A DNA stretch of 64,000 nt. Origin: Crocodylus rhombifer. Lineage: Eukaryota > Chordata > Crocodylia > Crocodylidae. Below the pieces are notes generated by a model. That model was not told the DNA's origin. It searched no databases and saw only the letters and a list, made by a program, of their open reading frames with translations. Positions 48,278-60,511 of the stretch are shown piece by piece (the first letter of the stretch is position 1; the number at the start of each line of letters is the position of its first letter). The translations under genes and the position numbers were made by a program. Location of the stretch: contig JAVSML010024629.1 of assembly GCA_038503035.1 (NCBI GenBank), forward strand, positions 135,799 to 199,798. The letters run 5' to 3'.

Positions 48278-50280
48278 CCTTACTGAGAGTACAGGAACAA
48301 ACCATCCTGATCTGCAGGAAGACTAGCCAAGAAGACAAGCTTGGCTTACCACAGAATTCTAAATCACTAAAAGAAATGGAAACTTGAACAGACAACTAGG
48401 GAGGAGTATAAAAATATTACCTGGGCCTGCAGCGAAGAAGTTAGGAAGGCCAAAGTGCAAATGGAGTTGCAGTTAGCAAGGGATGTGAAGGATAACAAGA
48501 AGGGTTTCTACAAGTATGTCAGTAACAAGAAGATGATCAGGGAAAGCATGGATCCCTTACTGAGTGGGAGAGGCAACCTTGTGACACAGAATGCAGAAAA
48601 GGCTGAAGTACTCAATGCCTTTTTTGCCTCAGTCTTCACAGGCAAAGTCAGCTCCCAGACTACTGCACTGGGCAGCAGTTTGGGCAGGAGGCGAGCAGCC
48701 CTCAGTAGTGAAAGAACAGGTTAGGGACTATTTAGAAAAACTGGATATGTAAAAGTCCATGGGGCTGGAAGGGAGGCACGCAAGGGTGCTGAGGGAGTTG
48801 GCTGATGTGATTGCAGAGCCATTGGCCATCATCTTTGAAAACTCATAACAATCAGGAAAGGTCCCAGATGACTGGAAAAGGGCAAACAGAGTGCTCATAT
48901 TTAAGAAAGGGAAAAAGGAGGATCCAGGGAACTACAGACCAGTCAACCTCACTTCAGTCTCTGAAAAAATCATGGAGCAGATCCTCAATCCATTTCTAAA
49001 CACTTGGAGGAGAAAAAGGTGATTAGGAATAGTCAGGATGGGTTCACCAGGTCAAGTCATGTCTGACCAACCTGACTGCCTTCTATGATGAGATGACTGG
49101 CTCTGTGGATGCCAGGAGACCAGTGGTTGTGGTATATCTTGATTTTAGCAAGGTTTTTGATACAGTCTCCCACAACATTCTCGCTGGCAAGCAAAGGAAG
49201 TACGGGCTGGATGAATGGACTGTAAGGCAGCTGGAGCACCAGGCTCAGAGGGTGTAATCAATGGCTAAATGTCTAGTTGGCAGGCAGTAGGAAGTGGAGT
49301 GCCCCAGGGATTGGTCCTGGGGCCAGTTCTGTTGAATATTTTAATCGATGACCTAGAAGATGGCATAGAGTTTACCCTCAGCAAGTCTGTGGATGCCACC
49401 AAGCTTGGAGGAGTAGTAAATATGCTGGAGGGTAGGGCTAGGATTCAGTGACCTAAACAAATTGGAGGACTGAGCTGAAAGAAATCTCATGAGGTTCAAC
49501 AAGGACAAGAGCAAAGTCCTGCACTTAGGACAGAACAATCCCATGCACCAGTACAGGCCGGGGGCTGACTAGCTGGGCAACAGCTCTGCAGAAAAGGACC
49601 TGAGGGTTACAATGGACAAGAAGATGAATACGAGTGAAGAGTATTGCCAAGAAGGCTAACGGCATACTGGGCTACACTGGTAGGAGTGTTGCCAGCAGGT
49701 CAAGGGAACTGATTTTTCCCCTGTATTCTGCACTGGTGAGGCCACCTCTGAACTACTGTGTCCCGTTTTGCATCCACCCACCCCCACTACAGAAAGGATG
49801 TGGACAAATTGGAGAGATTCCAGCAGAGGGCAACAAAGATGGTGAAGGGTGAATGGTGATGGGACACATGACTTCTGAGGAGAGACTGTGGCAACTGGGC
49901 TTATTTAGTCTAGAGAAGAGAAGACAGAGGGAATTTAACAGCAGCCTTCAACTACCTGAAGCAGGGTTACAAAGTGGATGGAGCTAGACTGTTTTCAGTG
50001 GTGACAGACAATGGAACAAGAAGCAATGATCTCATGTTGCAGCAAGGGAAGTTTAGGTTAGGTATTAGGAAGAATTTTCTCACTCGGAGTGTAGTAAAAC
50101 ACTGGAGCAGGTTACCCGGAGAGGTGGTAGACTCACCATCTTTGGAAGTTTTTAGGACATGGCTAAACAAAGCCTTGGCTGAAATGATCTAGCTGGACAC
50201 AGTTCCACTTTGAGCAGGGGGCTGGAGGACTAAATGATCTCCTGAGGTGCCTTCCAACCCTAACTTTCTATGATTCTATG
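48278..50280 (+). mobile_element. CR1 element I, 5'-truncated, decayed
   Basis: A plus-strand CR1 of 2 kb beginning in the ORF2 linker (GAACAAACCATCCTGATCTG) and ending in CTTTCTATGATTCTATG. 48455-48724 keeps [20 protein letters not shown] and [12 protein letters not shown]. Later pieces keep [20 protein letters not shown] (49269-49451), the C-terminal block at 49634-49852 and the last tract at 49974-50192. The catalytic FADD reads VDAT here. Multiple frameshifts. Confidence 0.85.
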
Positions 50281-50438
50281 TGGCAGTGCCACCCTCCACC
50301 AGCAACCGAGATGAATATCAAAAGAAGGAAAAAACAAACAGAGATATACCATGTGACCCAATGCAGTGTGTGCAAAATAGTCACTACAAGGCAACCACTG
50401 TATGAAGAGCATGAGTTCATACGTTGCAGGACATATAA

Positions 50439-50795
50439 CAGGGGTGCTCAACTCCCAGTCTGCAGACAAGTGGAGCCATTTCATCAAACCCACAAGGGCT
50501 CTCCAGAGGCCTGAAAATTTGGCAATGGGAGAGCAGTGGCAGTGTTAATTGCCATTCCCTTGCTGCCAAATTTCAGGATCCATATGAAGTCCCACAGGCC
50601 AGAGTGGCCCTGCACACTGCTTCAGGCATCCAGGGTGACATGGGACCCGACCCCAGCATGCAGAGTCTGATCCTAGCACGGGGGCGGCTACATAGGGGTC
50701 TGCCAAGGCATGAGGGGCCCAATCTTGCCTGCAAACTGGCCCGACGATACTCATGTGGGGTGTTGTGCATGGGGCTGAAAGGTTGAATGCCACCA
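50439..50795. mobile_element. hAT-like nonautonomous element
   Basis: The left end is CAGGGGTGCTCAACTCCCAG; the right end reversed is TTGGTGGCATTCAACCTTTC. Flanks ACATATAA (50431-50438) and ATATACAA (50796-50803) match at 6 of 8 positions, fitting an old 8-base duplication. The 357-base inside is noncoding. Confidence 0.6.
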
Positions 50796-51469
50796 ATATA
50801 CAACACTGCACTCTCTCTCATATTAGCTTTAAAAAATTAAGCATTTAAAGAGATATTCCAAACTTTTAAAACCAACACTTCCCCAAGAAATAAGTTTTCT
50901 ACAAAGTCTGTCTTAGTGTAAACGTTCAGAGAACTTCAAAATTCTAAGCAGCACAGGAACAGTCTCCAACTGCTACAGAAGAAAGGAAAAGTAAAAAGGC
51001 ACATCTCCGTGGGACAGATGTTCCTACAAGTTACATCCATCTCAGCAGCCTGTTTAGTTCTGTTAAAAGTTATTCTACTTGTATGGAATGGTGTTGTAGA
51101 ACTCATCACAGGCTTTTCAAAGGGTCTTTCAAGTTTTCAGGCACAGCAGACTTCCCACAACCTTTCTTAAAGCTCAAAATAAGTCAATTTTCTCTTTGTC
51201 AAGAAACAAGCTGGTCCATGGCAGGTGGACTCCTTCTTCCAGTGACCAGACGTGAGGAGGAGGGGCAGCAGCAGAGTTCACTGGGAAATCCCAAAGCACA
51301 TAAACATTTTTAATGCCCCCACAACCAGAAGTGATGTTAAAAGCATCAGAAATTGGCCACATCAGGCAAAAATAGCCAATAACGTAGTCAATAAATGCCC
51401 CATGCATGTGCACAGCCTCAGCATGCATGCAGCCAGGAGCACTGCCTGGCAGCTAAGAGAGCAGAATTG
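50796..51469. other. Unique spacer
   Basis: No repeat or gene recognised. Short frames on both strands overlap each other. Confidence 0.5.
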
Positions 51470-52270
51470 GCTGATAAGCATGTTGTGAGGGAAGGGGGCG
51501 AGGGGGGGTGATCAAGGCCCCCCAGCGGTGAGGGAGGGAATGGGGCTGGGGCAGGCGCTGCTCTGCCAAGGCAGGGTGAGGCACAGGAAGGCAAGCAGCT
51601 TGTCCAGGACGCATGGGAGGGGTGGCTCCTACCATGGGCACACCCTGGGAGAGAATGGAAGGTGTGTGCCCCTGGATCTGCACAGGGCAAGATAGGCTGC
51701 CGCTGCAGGTTCAGACCAGGGCAGCACTGGGCTCTTCCTGGCATAGGCTGGGCCAGGCTATGCTTGTGCTCACAGTGAAGCTACAGGGGGACTATGGCAA
51801 ATTTTGGGGTGGCTGCAGCCTCCCCCTCCCAGTGCTGCCACTGCCCACCCCGAGCACAGCCCAGCCCAGCCTACGCCAGGAAGAGCCCAGCACCACCCCG
51901 GCCCCAGCCTGCAGCAGCAGCCTGCCCTGCCCCACACACAGATCCAGTGGCACACACCCCACATGTCCTCCCAGGGTGCCTGCAACAGCAGGAGCCACCA
52001 CCTCCCACCCCCCGGTAGCCCCCGGGCGAGTCACTCGTAGCTCCGTCCCACGCCCCACCCCATCCTGGCTGAGCAGCACCTGCCCCAGCCCCACTCCCTC
52101 TCCATGGCGACCTCAATCTGCCCCTACTCTCGCCCCTTCCCTCCCCCTGCCCCTTCCTCCACAACCAGCCACACTCCCTGACTGCATATCAGAATCGACC
52201 AACATAACTCCTTAAAAAAAAAATCAGCCATTGGTATCAGCCCACAAAATCTCTATCACTGCACCCCTAA
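51470..52270. mobile_element. Palindromic (foldback-type) element, copy 2
   Basis: Two long GC-rich arms in inverse order meet near 51813, where GGCAAATTTTGGGGTGGCTG reads into CAGCCTCCCCCTCCCAGTGC. The left arm (51470-51812) carries GGGGCTGGGGCAGGCGCTGC and GGGCTCTTCCTGGCATAGGC; the right arm carries their inverse (CCTACGCCAGGAAGAGCCCA at about 51870). The right terminus reversed, starting TTAGGGGTGCAGTGATAG and passing TTTTTTTTAAGGAG, matches the left terminus of copy 1 (5016). The matching left terminus here is missing. The 200-codon frame at 51613-52215 is an artefact of composition. Confidence 0.65.
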
Positions 52271-52682
52271 TCACTACTATTGTTCCAGATATGCCTACCC
52301 ACCCACAGAAAATCCCCAAACCTTTTTAGCTAATAAATATAAAGCCATTTTTAAGTGTGAAAGAAATTTGAAGTCCACCAGCTGCCAAGACGAGAGTTTG
52401 AAACATGGAAGAAAAATGCATCCCTTCATATAGGAAGGTGACAATTTTTACAACCCCTCAGGGGAAGGTAGCAATTTCTGCAGTGCTAAGACATGAAAAG
52501 TCAAAAGGAATTCTTTTTCTATTTAATTTTTACAGAAAAGGCATGTACTACCTGTTTGCCTTAAAAGCCAATCTGCACAAATATAGACTGAGACCCAAAC
52601 AGATGTTATTTTGGTTGTCTGTATAACAGCATGATCATTCTCTCCAGTCTACAAGAAAGTAATTCCCTCTTTTCCTCACAAG

Positions 52683-53340
52683 TTAGGCAGAGTAGAGAGC
52701 AACCCAATGACATATTTTATCATGCAGGCTGCAGCTAAAACTTCTCTCTAAGCAATGCCATCTTGCTTTCAGTAGGCCAACTGCACATTCTATAGCCCAT
52801 CTTGTACTTGCACCAGGTGTACCTGAATCATCTTCTGTCAGGTGCTCCATGTTAGAGTAGGGTCTGCTACTCACAGCCATGGGAGCAGAGAATACATGGC
52901 TACATTTCCTAAAACAACAGTAGAAGTACCTCTTAAACACCCATAATATTGGGAAGAAACAAAGTTGTTTGTTACTTGACCAAATTTAAAAAGGCCTGAT
53001 CTTCAAAATGCTCTGGCATCATGCATTCTGCACAGGCATTCTACAAACTTTCAGCAAACCACTTTCTGCAGTCCAACAACTGTAAAATATGGTCCACAAT
53101 AACACCACAGTTAACAACATGAACCACAGATACTGCCAAATAATTGACACATGTGCTACCAAAGGCCTGAGCACATTTCTGGAAACCTATGCCTACTAGG
53201 CTGTCAGGGACCTAAACTCTTCCCTACCAGCAGTGGAATTCCACCAATCACAGCACCAACTTCTAACCTGCTAATGCCAGGGGCAGGCACTTTCCAATGG
53301 AAATAGAAAAATCTCATGTGCATTAGTTACAGAAGTAGGG
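52683..53340 (-). pseudogene. Decayed PIF/Harbinger transposase (HARBI1-like nuclease)
   Basis: On the minus strand 52940-52683 is open and contains STRWAIECAVGLLKARWHCL, then SLHDKICHWVALYSA. This matches the C-terminal block of HARBI1-type DDE transposases, where the last catalytic Glu sits in a R..IE..FG.LKARW.CL motif; the Glu is present. Farther upstream (53200-53050) KCAQAFGSTCVNYLA weakly recalls the first catalytic region (C.GA.DGTHI), with the Asp missing. Stops and shifts separate the parts, so no active enzyme remains. It borders a plus-strand CR1 tail at 53361. A host HARBI1-like retrocopy is a less likely alternative. Confidence 0.5.
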
Positions 53341-53360
53341 AGACAAGCTTCTCAAATACA

Positions 53361-53535
53361 GTCTGCCAGCGGAGGTGGTTCAAGCACCTACATTGAACAC
53401 CTTCAAGAGTAAATTGGATGTTTATCTTGCTGGGATCCTATGACCCCAGCTGACTTCCTGCCCTTTGGGCAGGGGGCTGGACTCGATGATCTCCCGAGGT
53501 CCCTTCCAGCCCTGATGTCTATGAAATCTACGAAA
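53361..53535 (+). repeat. CR1 3' end, young subfamily
   Basis: Starts inside the ORF2 C-terminus (GTCTGCCAGCGGAGGTGGTT) and ends with GGGCAGGGGGCTGGACTCGA and TGTCTATGAAATCTACGAAA. It is nearly identical to the tail at 1-75 and to the reversed end of CR1 A, so it is of the same recent subfamily. Confidence 0.85.
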
Positions 53536-56500
53536 TACAGTTTCCCACATGTGTGAAGTCTAGGTTCTCTCCTAGTTTTCCTGGACCCGCATCGCTACGT
53601 AGTCAACACTCTACATTGATGGTCCTAATCAAGAACTAGGAGCTGACATCTATACTGTATTGCTCTAAAAATCTGAATTACACATTATGATTTCTCTATG
53701 CTATGTATAGAAGCAGCTTACATGATCTTACGAGAGCATGGCACTGCCTTCTAAGTGCCAAGCCACTGTCCAAAGGCCCTCCACCATGGCTCATACCCTG
53801 TACATTAGTTGTGTCCAACATGACAGTATCAATGCCATCAGAATGGGTCCCCTGATTTCAAGAAGACTTTGAGTACAAGAAGCAACATAACTAAAAGAAG
53901 CTGCCACTTCCATTCATCTATCCAGAATGCATGTAAGAGAAAAGGCTTGCAAACTTTCACAGTGGAAAAAGCAGCTATGAAGCATAGGGCACTAGGAACT
54001 AAGTAATATGCCCTCAGAAAGCAAGCACCTTCCCTTGAGTCAGTACTAAGAGAGTACAAGAAGAATCTGAAGACAACTTATGTCCTCTTTTACAGTATGG
54101 CTATTTTCACTTGAGATGAACTAGGCACCTCAAGAATACTAATTCAAGTTAATACTGCAGTGAAGACAAGTAGACAATCCTATTAGCAGAACTCCAACCA
54201 ACCCAGTGCCCTATTTTAGCTGGGGAGAGAGAGGTGGGACTTTAAGGTTTGAACAAGCCATTTATTTAAAAAGCTACATGAAAATATTCACAATGAGTAT
54301 GTAGCCAAGCCTTGATCTTGAACTTTGCATGGTCAAAAAGCAGTTTTAATACTGTATTTGCTGGGCCAAGCTAGTGAACCATGGCAGCCTGGCCAAACAA
54401 TGAAAGAAGGTTCCAGATAAAGAACAGCATGTTGAAGGAAACAAATTTCAAAATGGGAAAGATACTTGAAAAATACAGAAGTGTTTCACTTCACATATAC
54501 ATAACCAGGAGGGGAAATATGTAATAACTGAACATGCCTATAAAAGTCAGCTTAATCCGATCTGAGCCAAAACTTATAAAATGTCTTATAGTTTCTGTGT
54601 AAAGGAGTAATGCCAAAGAACTCCTAACCTAGCAATAGTTTCACTACCACAAATTCTTCTCTGGCTCTGCAGATGGTAACGTAAAAAAGAAAGTAATTTT
54701 CAGTTTATCTATTGAGATACAAATTCAATTTATATTGACGGGGGGGAGGGGAAGGAGCACCCAAATTAAACATGCTTGTCATTCTTTGGGTAACTTTAAG
54801 CAATTGTTGCACCCATATCCTGAGAAGAAATGCACATAAGTCATACTAAAGCTCTGCTCTTGGTATGTTAATGGAACTTGAAGCTATCACAGAGCATTTT
54901 TTTTTTATTTAATCAGAGATGTTTGCAGAATATGATCTTTGAATGAACATGAATGATAGTTTCTGAATCTGTACATATACTCTATCGCACTTAATAGCAT
55001 TTATTTCAGATATCATATCATACTTAATAAATTACACATTATGCAGATCTTTGTGGAATTAATTAATTAAAAAGCTATAAAGAAAATATCTGTATGCTGC
55101 CCAAGTCCAGGACAAAACGTGGCGTTAATGCTTAGCCAAATTTCACACAAAGACCATTCAGAAGCATCAGCATTTTGGTGAAGTTCTTTCAGATACTTTT
55201 CCAAAGAAACTAAAACCCTAGCAAACAAAAAAACCCACCAGTTTGTAAGAAAAACTACTCCCTGATATGATTATCAGCTCTTACAAAAAAGCTACACATT
55301 TTAAAACAATCAGTTTGGCCACACGGAAGTGGGAAAATGTTCCCTTTTACAGTGATCACTAGTTTTTGTGCCCAAGCATAAACAAACTAGATTTTTAAAA
55401 ATTACTTGGCACATAATCTCCCTCCTTAATTTTTAATAACTTTTTTTAATTTTAAGTAGTGAAGGAATGAGCCTAATCAAATAAGTTTAATGAAAAAAAA
55501 ATCTTCAATGTTGCGCTTAGAAACACTGCTACTTAATACAGTTACGCTTTACCCCATATCAACAATTAAACCCAAGGTCTTAATTCTGATTTCATGCACA
55601 TATCAATTTCAAAAAATGGAAATATCAGCAGAGCAGAGTTGCAAAATACTGAAAACCTAGGAAACATCCATGAAATGGTAATTCAAGATTTAACACAAGA
55701 ATTAAAGCCCTCTGCAATTATTAGTCTAAGCCCTCTGTTATTATTAATACAGTAAGTAACATTAACCTAACAATGCAAAAATTATGTACAGGTGAAAACC
55801 GGCTTGATTTGAAAAAATGAGTGATTTAATTATATGCACTTTACCATCAAGTTTTCAGACCTGTTTGTAGGCTTCTAAAATGAAACGCACACATTTGGAT
55901 ATCTGAAAACGCAATTAGCAGTGTTAACAGAGCTTCAATCAATAGTGGCAAGCAAACCCAGATGCAGAAAAGTCCCACTTCCTCTGGGACCTGCAGGGGG
56001 GATTTGGCTGTTCAAACTTGGTGGCTGTCTATAGACTTCCTTTTAGATTCTTAGTTTTGTTTATGAGTTAAATTTTTTTATCCTTAATTTCTTTCCAGAT
56101 TCTTTTTTCCTGCAGTAAAGACGACAATGTACATGTCAGCAACAAAAAAGGTCCGATTCCAAGAGCAGTAAAAAATTCCTTTTTCCAGCTTAAAAAATAA
56201 ACAAACCACGTTACGATTAAGTAACTCACATTATGGGTTGGTTTTTGAACTGCAAGTCTGGCAGCTTCTAAATTAAGATAATTATGAAGAAACCTGTTCA
56301 CAAATTAGTTAAGCAAGCAGATGCAATATCATTTTATACAATATTTTCATTAGTACTTCCAAACTTGAATTCAGATAATAGAAGCAGCAAAATGATTACA
56401 GAACTAAGCTAAAACTTGACACAAGAGCATGTCTTGGCACCATCACAAGTTAACTTTATGGGCACTTTATGACTCAGGCCCTGGACACCACACATTTACA

Positions 56501-56594
56501 CTGATGTCATCTACATTTGTGCACAGAACCAAAGTAAAATTACAGCAGGACCCAGCAAGGATGATCTATCCTGAGGGTGTAAAATATAGTAGAC
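53536..56594. other. AT-rich DNA, nothing firmly recognised
   Basis: Three kilobases of AT-rich sequence with no long frame, no clear transposon ends and no RNA gene. The part just after the CR1 tail (to about 54060) may be remnants of the same Harbinger element as 52683-53340, but no domain is readable. Confidence 0.45.
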
Positions 56595-57295
56595 CAGGAT
56601 GGCCAACCTGTGGCACACCTTTATGTAGCCTCTATGGCTATGTCCAGAAGAGCATGGACACTTTTTTTCCCTGGGGACAAGCAGCAGCAGCACACCTTGT
56701 GCCACTGCTACCTGTCCCCAGGGAACACCCGTGCCACACACCTTCTGGCCCTCTGCAGGTTACCCCAGTGGGCTAGGGGAGGCTGGCCCCAGCAACTGTG
56801 CTGGCCCGAGCAACCTTACATGGGGTACTAGGGGCCTCAAGGAGCTGCAGCCATGGTGATCATGCTGCTTGGAGCCTGGCCAGCAGCCAGTGTGACTCTG
56901 ACCAGACAGTCTCATTTTGGGTGTCGTGCATTGCCCCCACGTGCCAGCCCACTTTTTTTCCATGTGGGTTTTTTGACCCCAGGATCTCCTAGAGTCAACC
57001 CTCTCCCCCATGTTGCAGTGTGGAGAACACCTGAATGTGTGGTGTGTGCAGCACCACATACTGCATGGCCGTGTTCATCTAGACCTGGCATATGTGGCAG
57101 GTGGCAGATCAGGGAGGAGACAAGAAGCATGAAGGCAGATAGGGCAGAAAACAGAAAGCAAAGCAACAGAAGGGACAGGGAGCACAGGAAAGAAAGCAGA
57201 GCAGCAGATCTAACAGGGGAAGGGGATGGAGTAGCACTCAGGAAAAGTGCACAGCTAAACTGTGGCACACCTCCCAAAAAGGTTGGTCCCCACTG
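56595..57295. mobile_element. hAT-like nonautonomous element, 0.7 kb
   Basis: The left end is CAGGATGGCCAACCTGTGGC and the reversed right end CAGTGGGGACCAACCTTTTT. Flanks TAGTAGAC (56587-56594) and CAGTAAAC (57296-57303) match at 6 of 8 positions. Internal GACCCCAGGATCTC and TTTTTTCCATGTGGG blocks are shared with 46980-47880. The 177-codon plus frame inside has no transposase domain and is not called. Confidence 0.65.
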
Positions 57296-57364
57296 CAGTA
57301 AACTATTTTTGCACCTCTTTCCACTAGGTGACAGAAGCAAGCAAACAGTCCGCTTGCCTAAAAC

Positions 57365-57601
57365 AAGTGGTTCTGTACCTTTTTAGACTCAAGGCACCTC
57401 TCAAAGAATGCCAGCTCTTAGCTTCCATTCCTTTTGACTGGAAAACAACAGAGCAATTCTTTTGTTGCAGAAGAACTCAGAAAAACCACTACAGGCCAGA
57501 TTCCTTTTGGATCCCTATCATGTGTAGGCATTTGCACACCCAACAACAACCATATTGTGCATCATCCTAGGATGCTGCAGCATCCTGGTTGAGAAACACT
57601 A
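57365..57601. mobile_element. hAT-like short element (CAGTGGTTCTCAACC family), copy 1
   Basis: The left end is AAGTGGTTCTGTACC then TTTTTAGACTCAAGGC; the right end is TCCTGGTTGAGAAACACTA. It shares the CTCAAAGAATGCCAGCTC tract with 58785-59020. Flanks CCTAAAAC and CCTTAAGC match at 6 of 8 positions, with uncertain exact ends. Noncoding. Confidence 0.6.
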
Positions 57602-57609
57602 CCTTAAGC

Positions 57610-58714
57610 AAAAGAGATAAGGTTCACACACGACACTTAGCCTGATAATTTAACACTTTTACTTTTGCCTTTATTTTTCCTGGAGCATCAATCTAATAAA
57701 TAAAGAAATAAATAGGATTCAAGTAAGCAACACCAGGGTAGGTCCATATATTGAGTGCCCATTCCTTTTTTTAATGCAACAGTATAAAAGGTTGAACACA
57801 TCACTGCGAAAAACATAGGCCTTGTGCCAAGACCCCAGTTTCCCATCCATAAAACAAGAGTCATAATGCACATTGTTTACTACTTTGTTTCCTTATCTAT
57901 TTAGATTGCAAACTCTTTAGGATAGTGACTCTCTATTATTATGCATACAGAGTACAATGAGACTTCCAGGCACTACAACAATACATAACCAAGATTTTAA
58001 AAAATTTGTTTATATGAAACACCCACACTTAAATAATAATTTTCCTTAGGGATCTCCATAAATTATCTGAGTTTAAGCTTGAAAATGATACCAAGGCATC
58101 TAACACAGCAACTCGAAACAGTGATTACCTAAGCCCCTATGCTCCCCACCCTCCAAAGAACACAGGATTGCTATCATACAGGGATGGAGACACTCAACAA
58201 AAATTCAGTCTCTACAGCAAAGCATGCTAAACACCCAACATTTATTTGACTACTTAAGCCAACAGCATAACTCCTGTCACCTCTTGCAGTAGCTGGGACT
58301 TCGCTGCAAAGGATAATGAATTGTGTTTATGATATTGATATGTTTTTGACAAAAGCTTTACTGGCACCACATGTGAAGTTCAGAAGTATCACGGAAGACT
58401 CCAAAAAAACCCACAAAATACGGAATAAATTGTGCAATGCATGGGTTAAGTGTACAACACTACAAGAAGTCAATAACAACAGAAAGAATACAGCCAACCT
58501 GAATTGCAAAAACAACTGCAGTTCACTCCTCCCTGCAAGTAAAAAGGACAAGATGCTGAAGGAGGACACAAAGTAACTCAAAGTAAAGGCTCTATCTTAC
58601 TCTCAGTACCTTCAAGTACAGCAAGATCAGGCTTTCACTCCAGAAGTCACAAACAAAAACATACAATTTTCAAAGGTACAACAGAAGTTTGACACCGATA
58701 GTCACTGCCATCAA
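57610..58714. other. AT-rich unique DNA
   Basis: No transposon or gene recognised. The opposing 84-86 codon frames at 58316-58581 are mirror frames with no domain. Confidence 0.5.
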
Positions 58715-59065
58715 TGTTGTTTCTGATGAAGTAGGTTTCTGCCTGCAAAGGCTCAGGGCTCTCTGAATCAATTAGTCTCTCAGGCAGTGGTTCTCAACCT
58801 TTCTAAAATCAAGGCAGCTCTCAGAAAATGCCAGCTCTCCTTTTTGACTACAGAAAAAGAACAGAGCGAGTCTGTTCCAAAAAACTCAGAAAAAGACCAC
58901 AACAAATCAGAATCTTTGGGCTTATCTTGTGAATCATCTCTGCACCTAACAGCACTAACGCTGTGCGGCACCCCCAAAGGGATGTTCAGGGTGCCTCAGA
59001 ACCTTGGTTGAGAGTCACTGCTCCAAGGTGCCACACTGACCTACCTTATGCCTGACTTTAGATAT
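58715..59065 (+). repeat. Dispersed repeat with TTAGTCTCTAAGGTGCC core, split by a hAT-like element
   Basis: Left part: TCTGATGAAGTAGGTTTCTG, AAAGGCTCAGGG and AATTAGTCTCTCAGG. Right part after the insertion: CTCCAAGGTGCCACACTGAC. Joined at the duplicated target it gives the same core as 39400-39590. Confidence 0.6.
58785..59020. mobile_element. hAT-like short element (CAGTGGTTCTCAACC family), copy 2
   Basis: The left end is CAGTGGTTCTCAACCTTTCT and the right end GGTTGAGAGTCACTG, its inverse. The 236-base inside has no transposase. Flanks are CTCTCAGG (58777-58784) and CTCCAAGG (59021-59028). Each differs by one base from CTCTAAGG, which is what the intact host repeat has at 39519-39526, so this is a decayed 8-base hAT duplication. 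Confidence 0.8.
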
Positions 59066-60120
59066 GCAAAATAAAACGTGAACATTTAAAATGCTATTGA
59101 TAATGTATTACTGCTAAGATGCCAGTGCAATTACCTGTCAAATGAAGCACAGCAATCTGTGCTATTTATACATTTTTATTTGAAATTTAAATCCCATTTC
59201 ATCACCTGCATAATCAAACAGAAACAGATTACTAGACTGCATATAAGGTTTGTAATTTGGCAGTGAAGAAAAATTTAGCATACCAAAGACTTACAAAAAT
59301 CTACTGTTTTAATAATTATTTTTTTTATGAAAAGTATAAAATGCAAAGGGAGTGGGATATTTTTCTATTTAAAAATCCTAGCTCAAAGCCTTGTGGTTAA
59401 GAATGATGGGGTTACAATCTATTTTTTGTACAAGCTAAACTTTTGCTCATATTCATTACTTTAAGAATCCATTACTAGTTAGGAAAACATGAACTGAACA
59501 CAAACCAAGAAGCTTGTCCAATTATCAAGAGAAAGGTCCACTGGAAATCAAACCAGCATTGCAGTGACACTGCTGCCATCATCTCACACACTTTGGACAA
59601 GGATGGCTGGCAACAGTTCTATGCTCAGGTGCAACAGGACTGCCTACCAAGAGGGAAACCCAGTGACTCCAGATTGCCAAGGTAACTCTTAATGGAATCT
59701 GAAAAAGTACCTGACAGATTGTATTAAACAAGATAACTTAGTAACAATCCCTTATGGTGCGCAAAGAAAACAAGAGAGTGCATAAAGCCACCCAAACTGA
59801 AGTTATTCAGGTAAAGCCAGACTTAGGCCTTCAGCACGCACAAACTTAGAGGTGTAACTCGAGGTATGCACATTACAAAGTCCAACAGACCTAGCGAGCC
59901 ACCCCTTCAGCCTAAGACTTGGCACTAATGAAACAGCATTAGCACTAGGCTTGTACTGTAAAAAACAAAACAAAATACACAAACAAACCCCCCTAGAAAA
60001 GAACCCTGCTCCGGCTCCCTGGCTCTGTGGAGTACATTGGTCCTGGGTCTCCCTCCCGATCTGCTCCCAGGTCTTTCTGCCAGAGGCACGTTAATGCATT
60101 CAAAGCAAGAGGAAAGCTGT
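59066..60120. other. Unique DNA before the CpG island
   Basis: AT-rich without recognised repeats. Composition turns GC-rich from about 60100. Confidence 0.5.
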
Positions 60121-60488
60121 GGGGTGGGAAGGGGGAGGCCGGAGGCAGAGAGCGCGTCTGCGCCGGGCCGTTCTACCCGCCTGAACCCATTTCATAGACG
60201 GGGGCACTGAGGTCCCGAGAGCCTTAAGCGTCACGCTGCGGGGGGGTGGGGAAGATTTCTACAGGGCATCGCGCCTCTGCTGCCCCTGCCCTCCCACCTG
60301 CGCGGCTCCTTTCCTCAGCAAGGCGGGGACCAGGCTTACTGAAACCGCTTAGGGCTAAAGGACCGAGCGATGCCCCGGGCCTCGCGGGGAGCGGCCAAAG
60401 CCTGGCCCGGGCCCCTCCGCACTGCGGGCGGGCGGGCGGAGACTGGGGGAGGACTAGGCGGGGAGGGGTCACCCAGCCCCGCGCTCAC

Positions 60489-60505
60489 CTCGCGCCCGGC
60501 TCCAT
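60489..60505 (-). CDS. Candidate first coding exon (ATG to splice donor)
   Basis: On the minus strand an ATG at 60505 opens MEPGA and the exon ends at AG then GTGAGC (donor at 60488), leaving phase 2. The ATG follows GGCGGCG, giving an acceptable context (G at -3 and G at +4). It lies in the CpG island downstream of two CCAAT motifs. The frame is also open upstream through a Leu-Glu repeat, so the true start could be farther upstream. The protein is unidentified and no second exon is proven. A direct join to 20256-20420 would read into a stop, so intermediate exons are needed if both belong to one gene. Confidence 0.4.
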
Positions 60506-60511
60506 CGCCGC

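Noticed and set aside
51613..52215. 200-codon plus-strand frame
   Set aside because: It lies across the centre of the palindromic element and is Pro/Ser/Thr-rich by composition.
56853..57386. 177-codon plus-strand frame
   Set aside because: Lies across a hAT-like nonautonomous element and its right end; no transposase motif.
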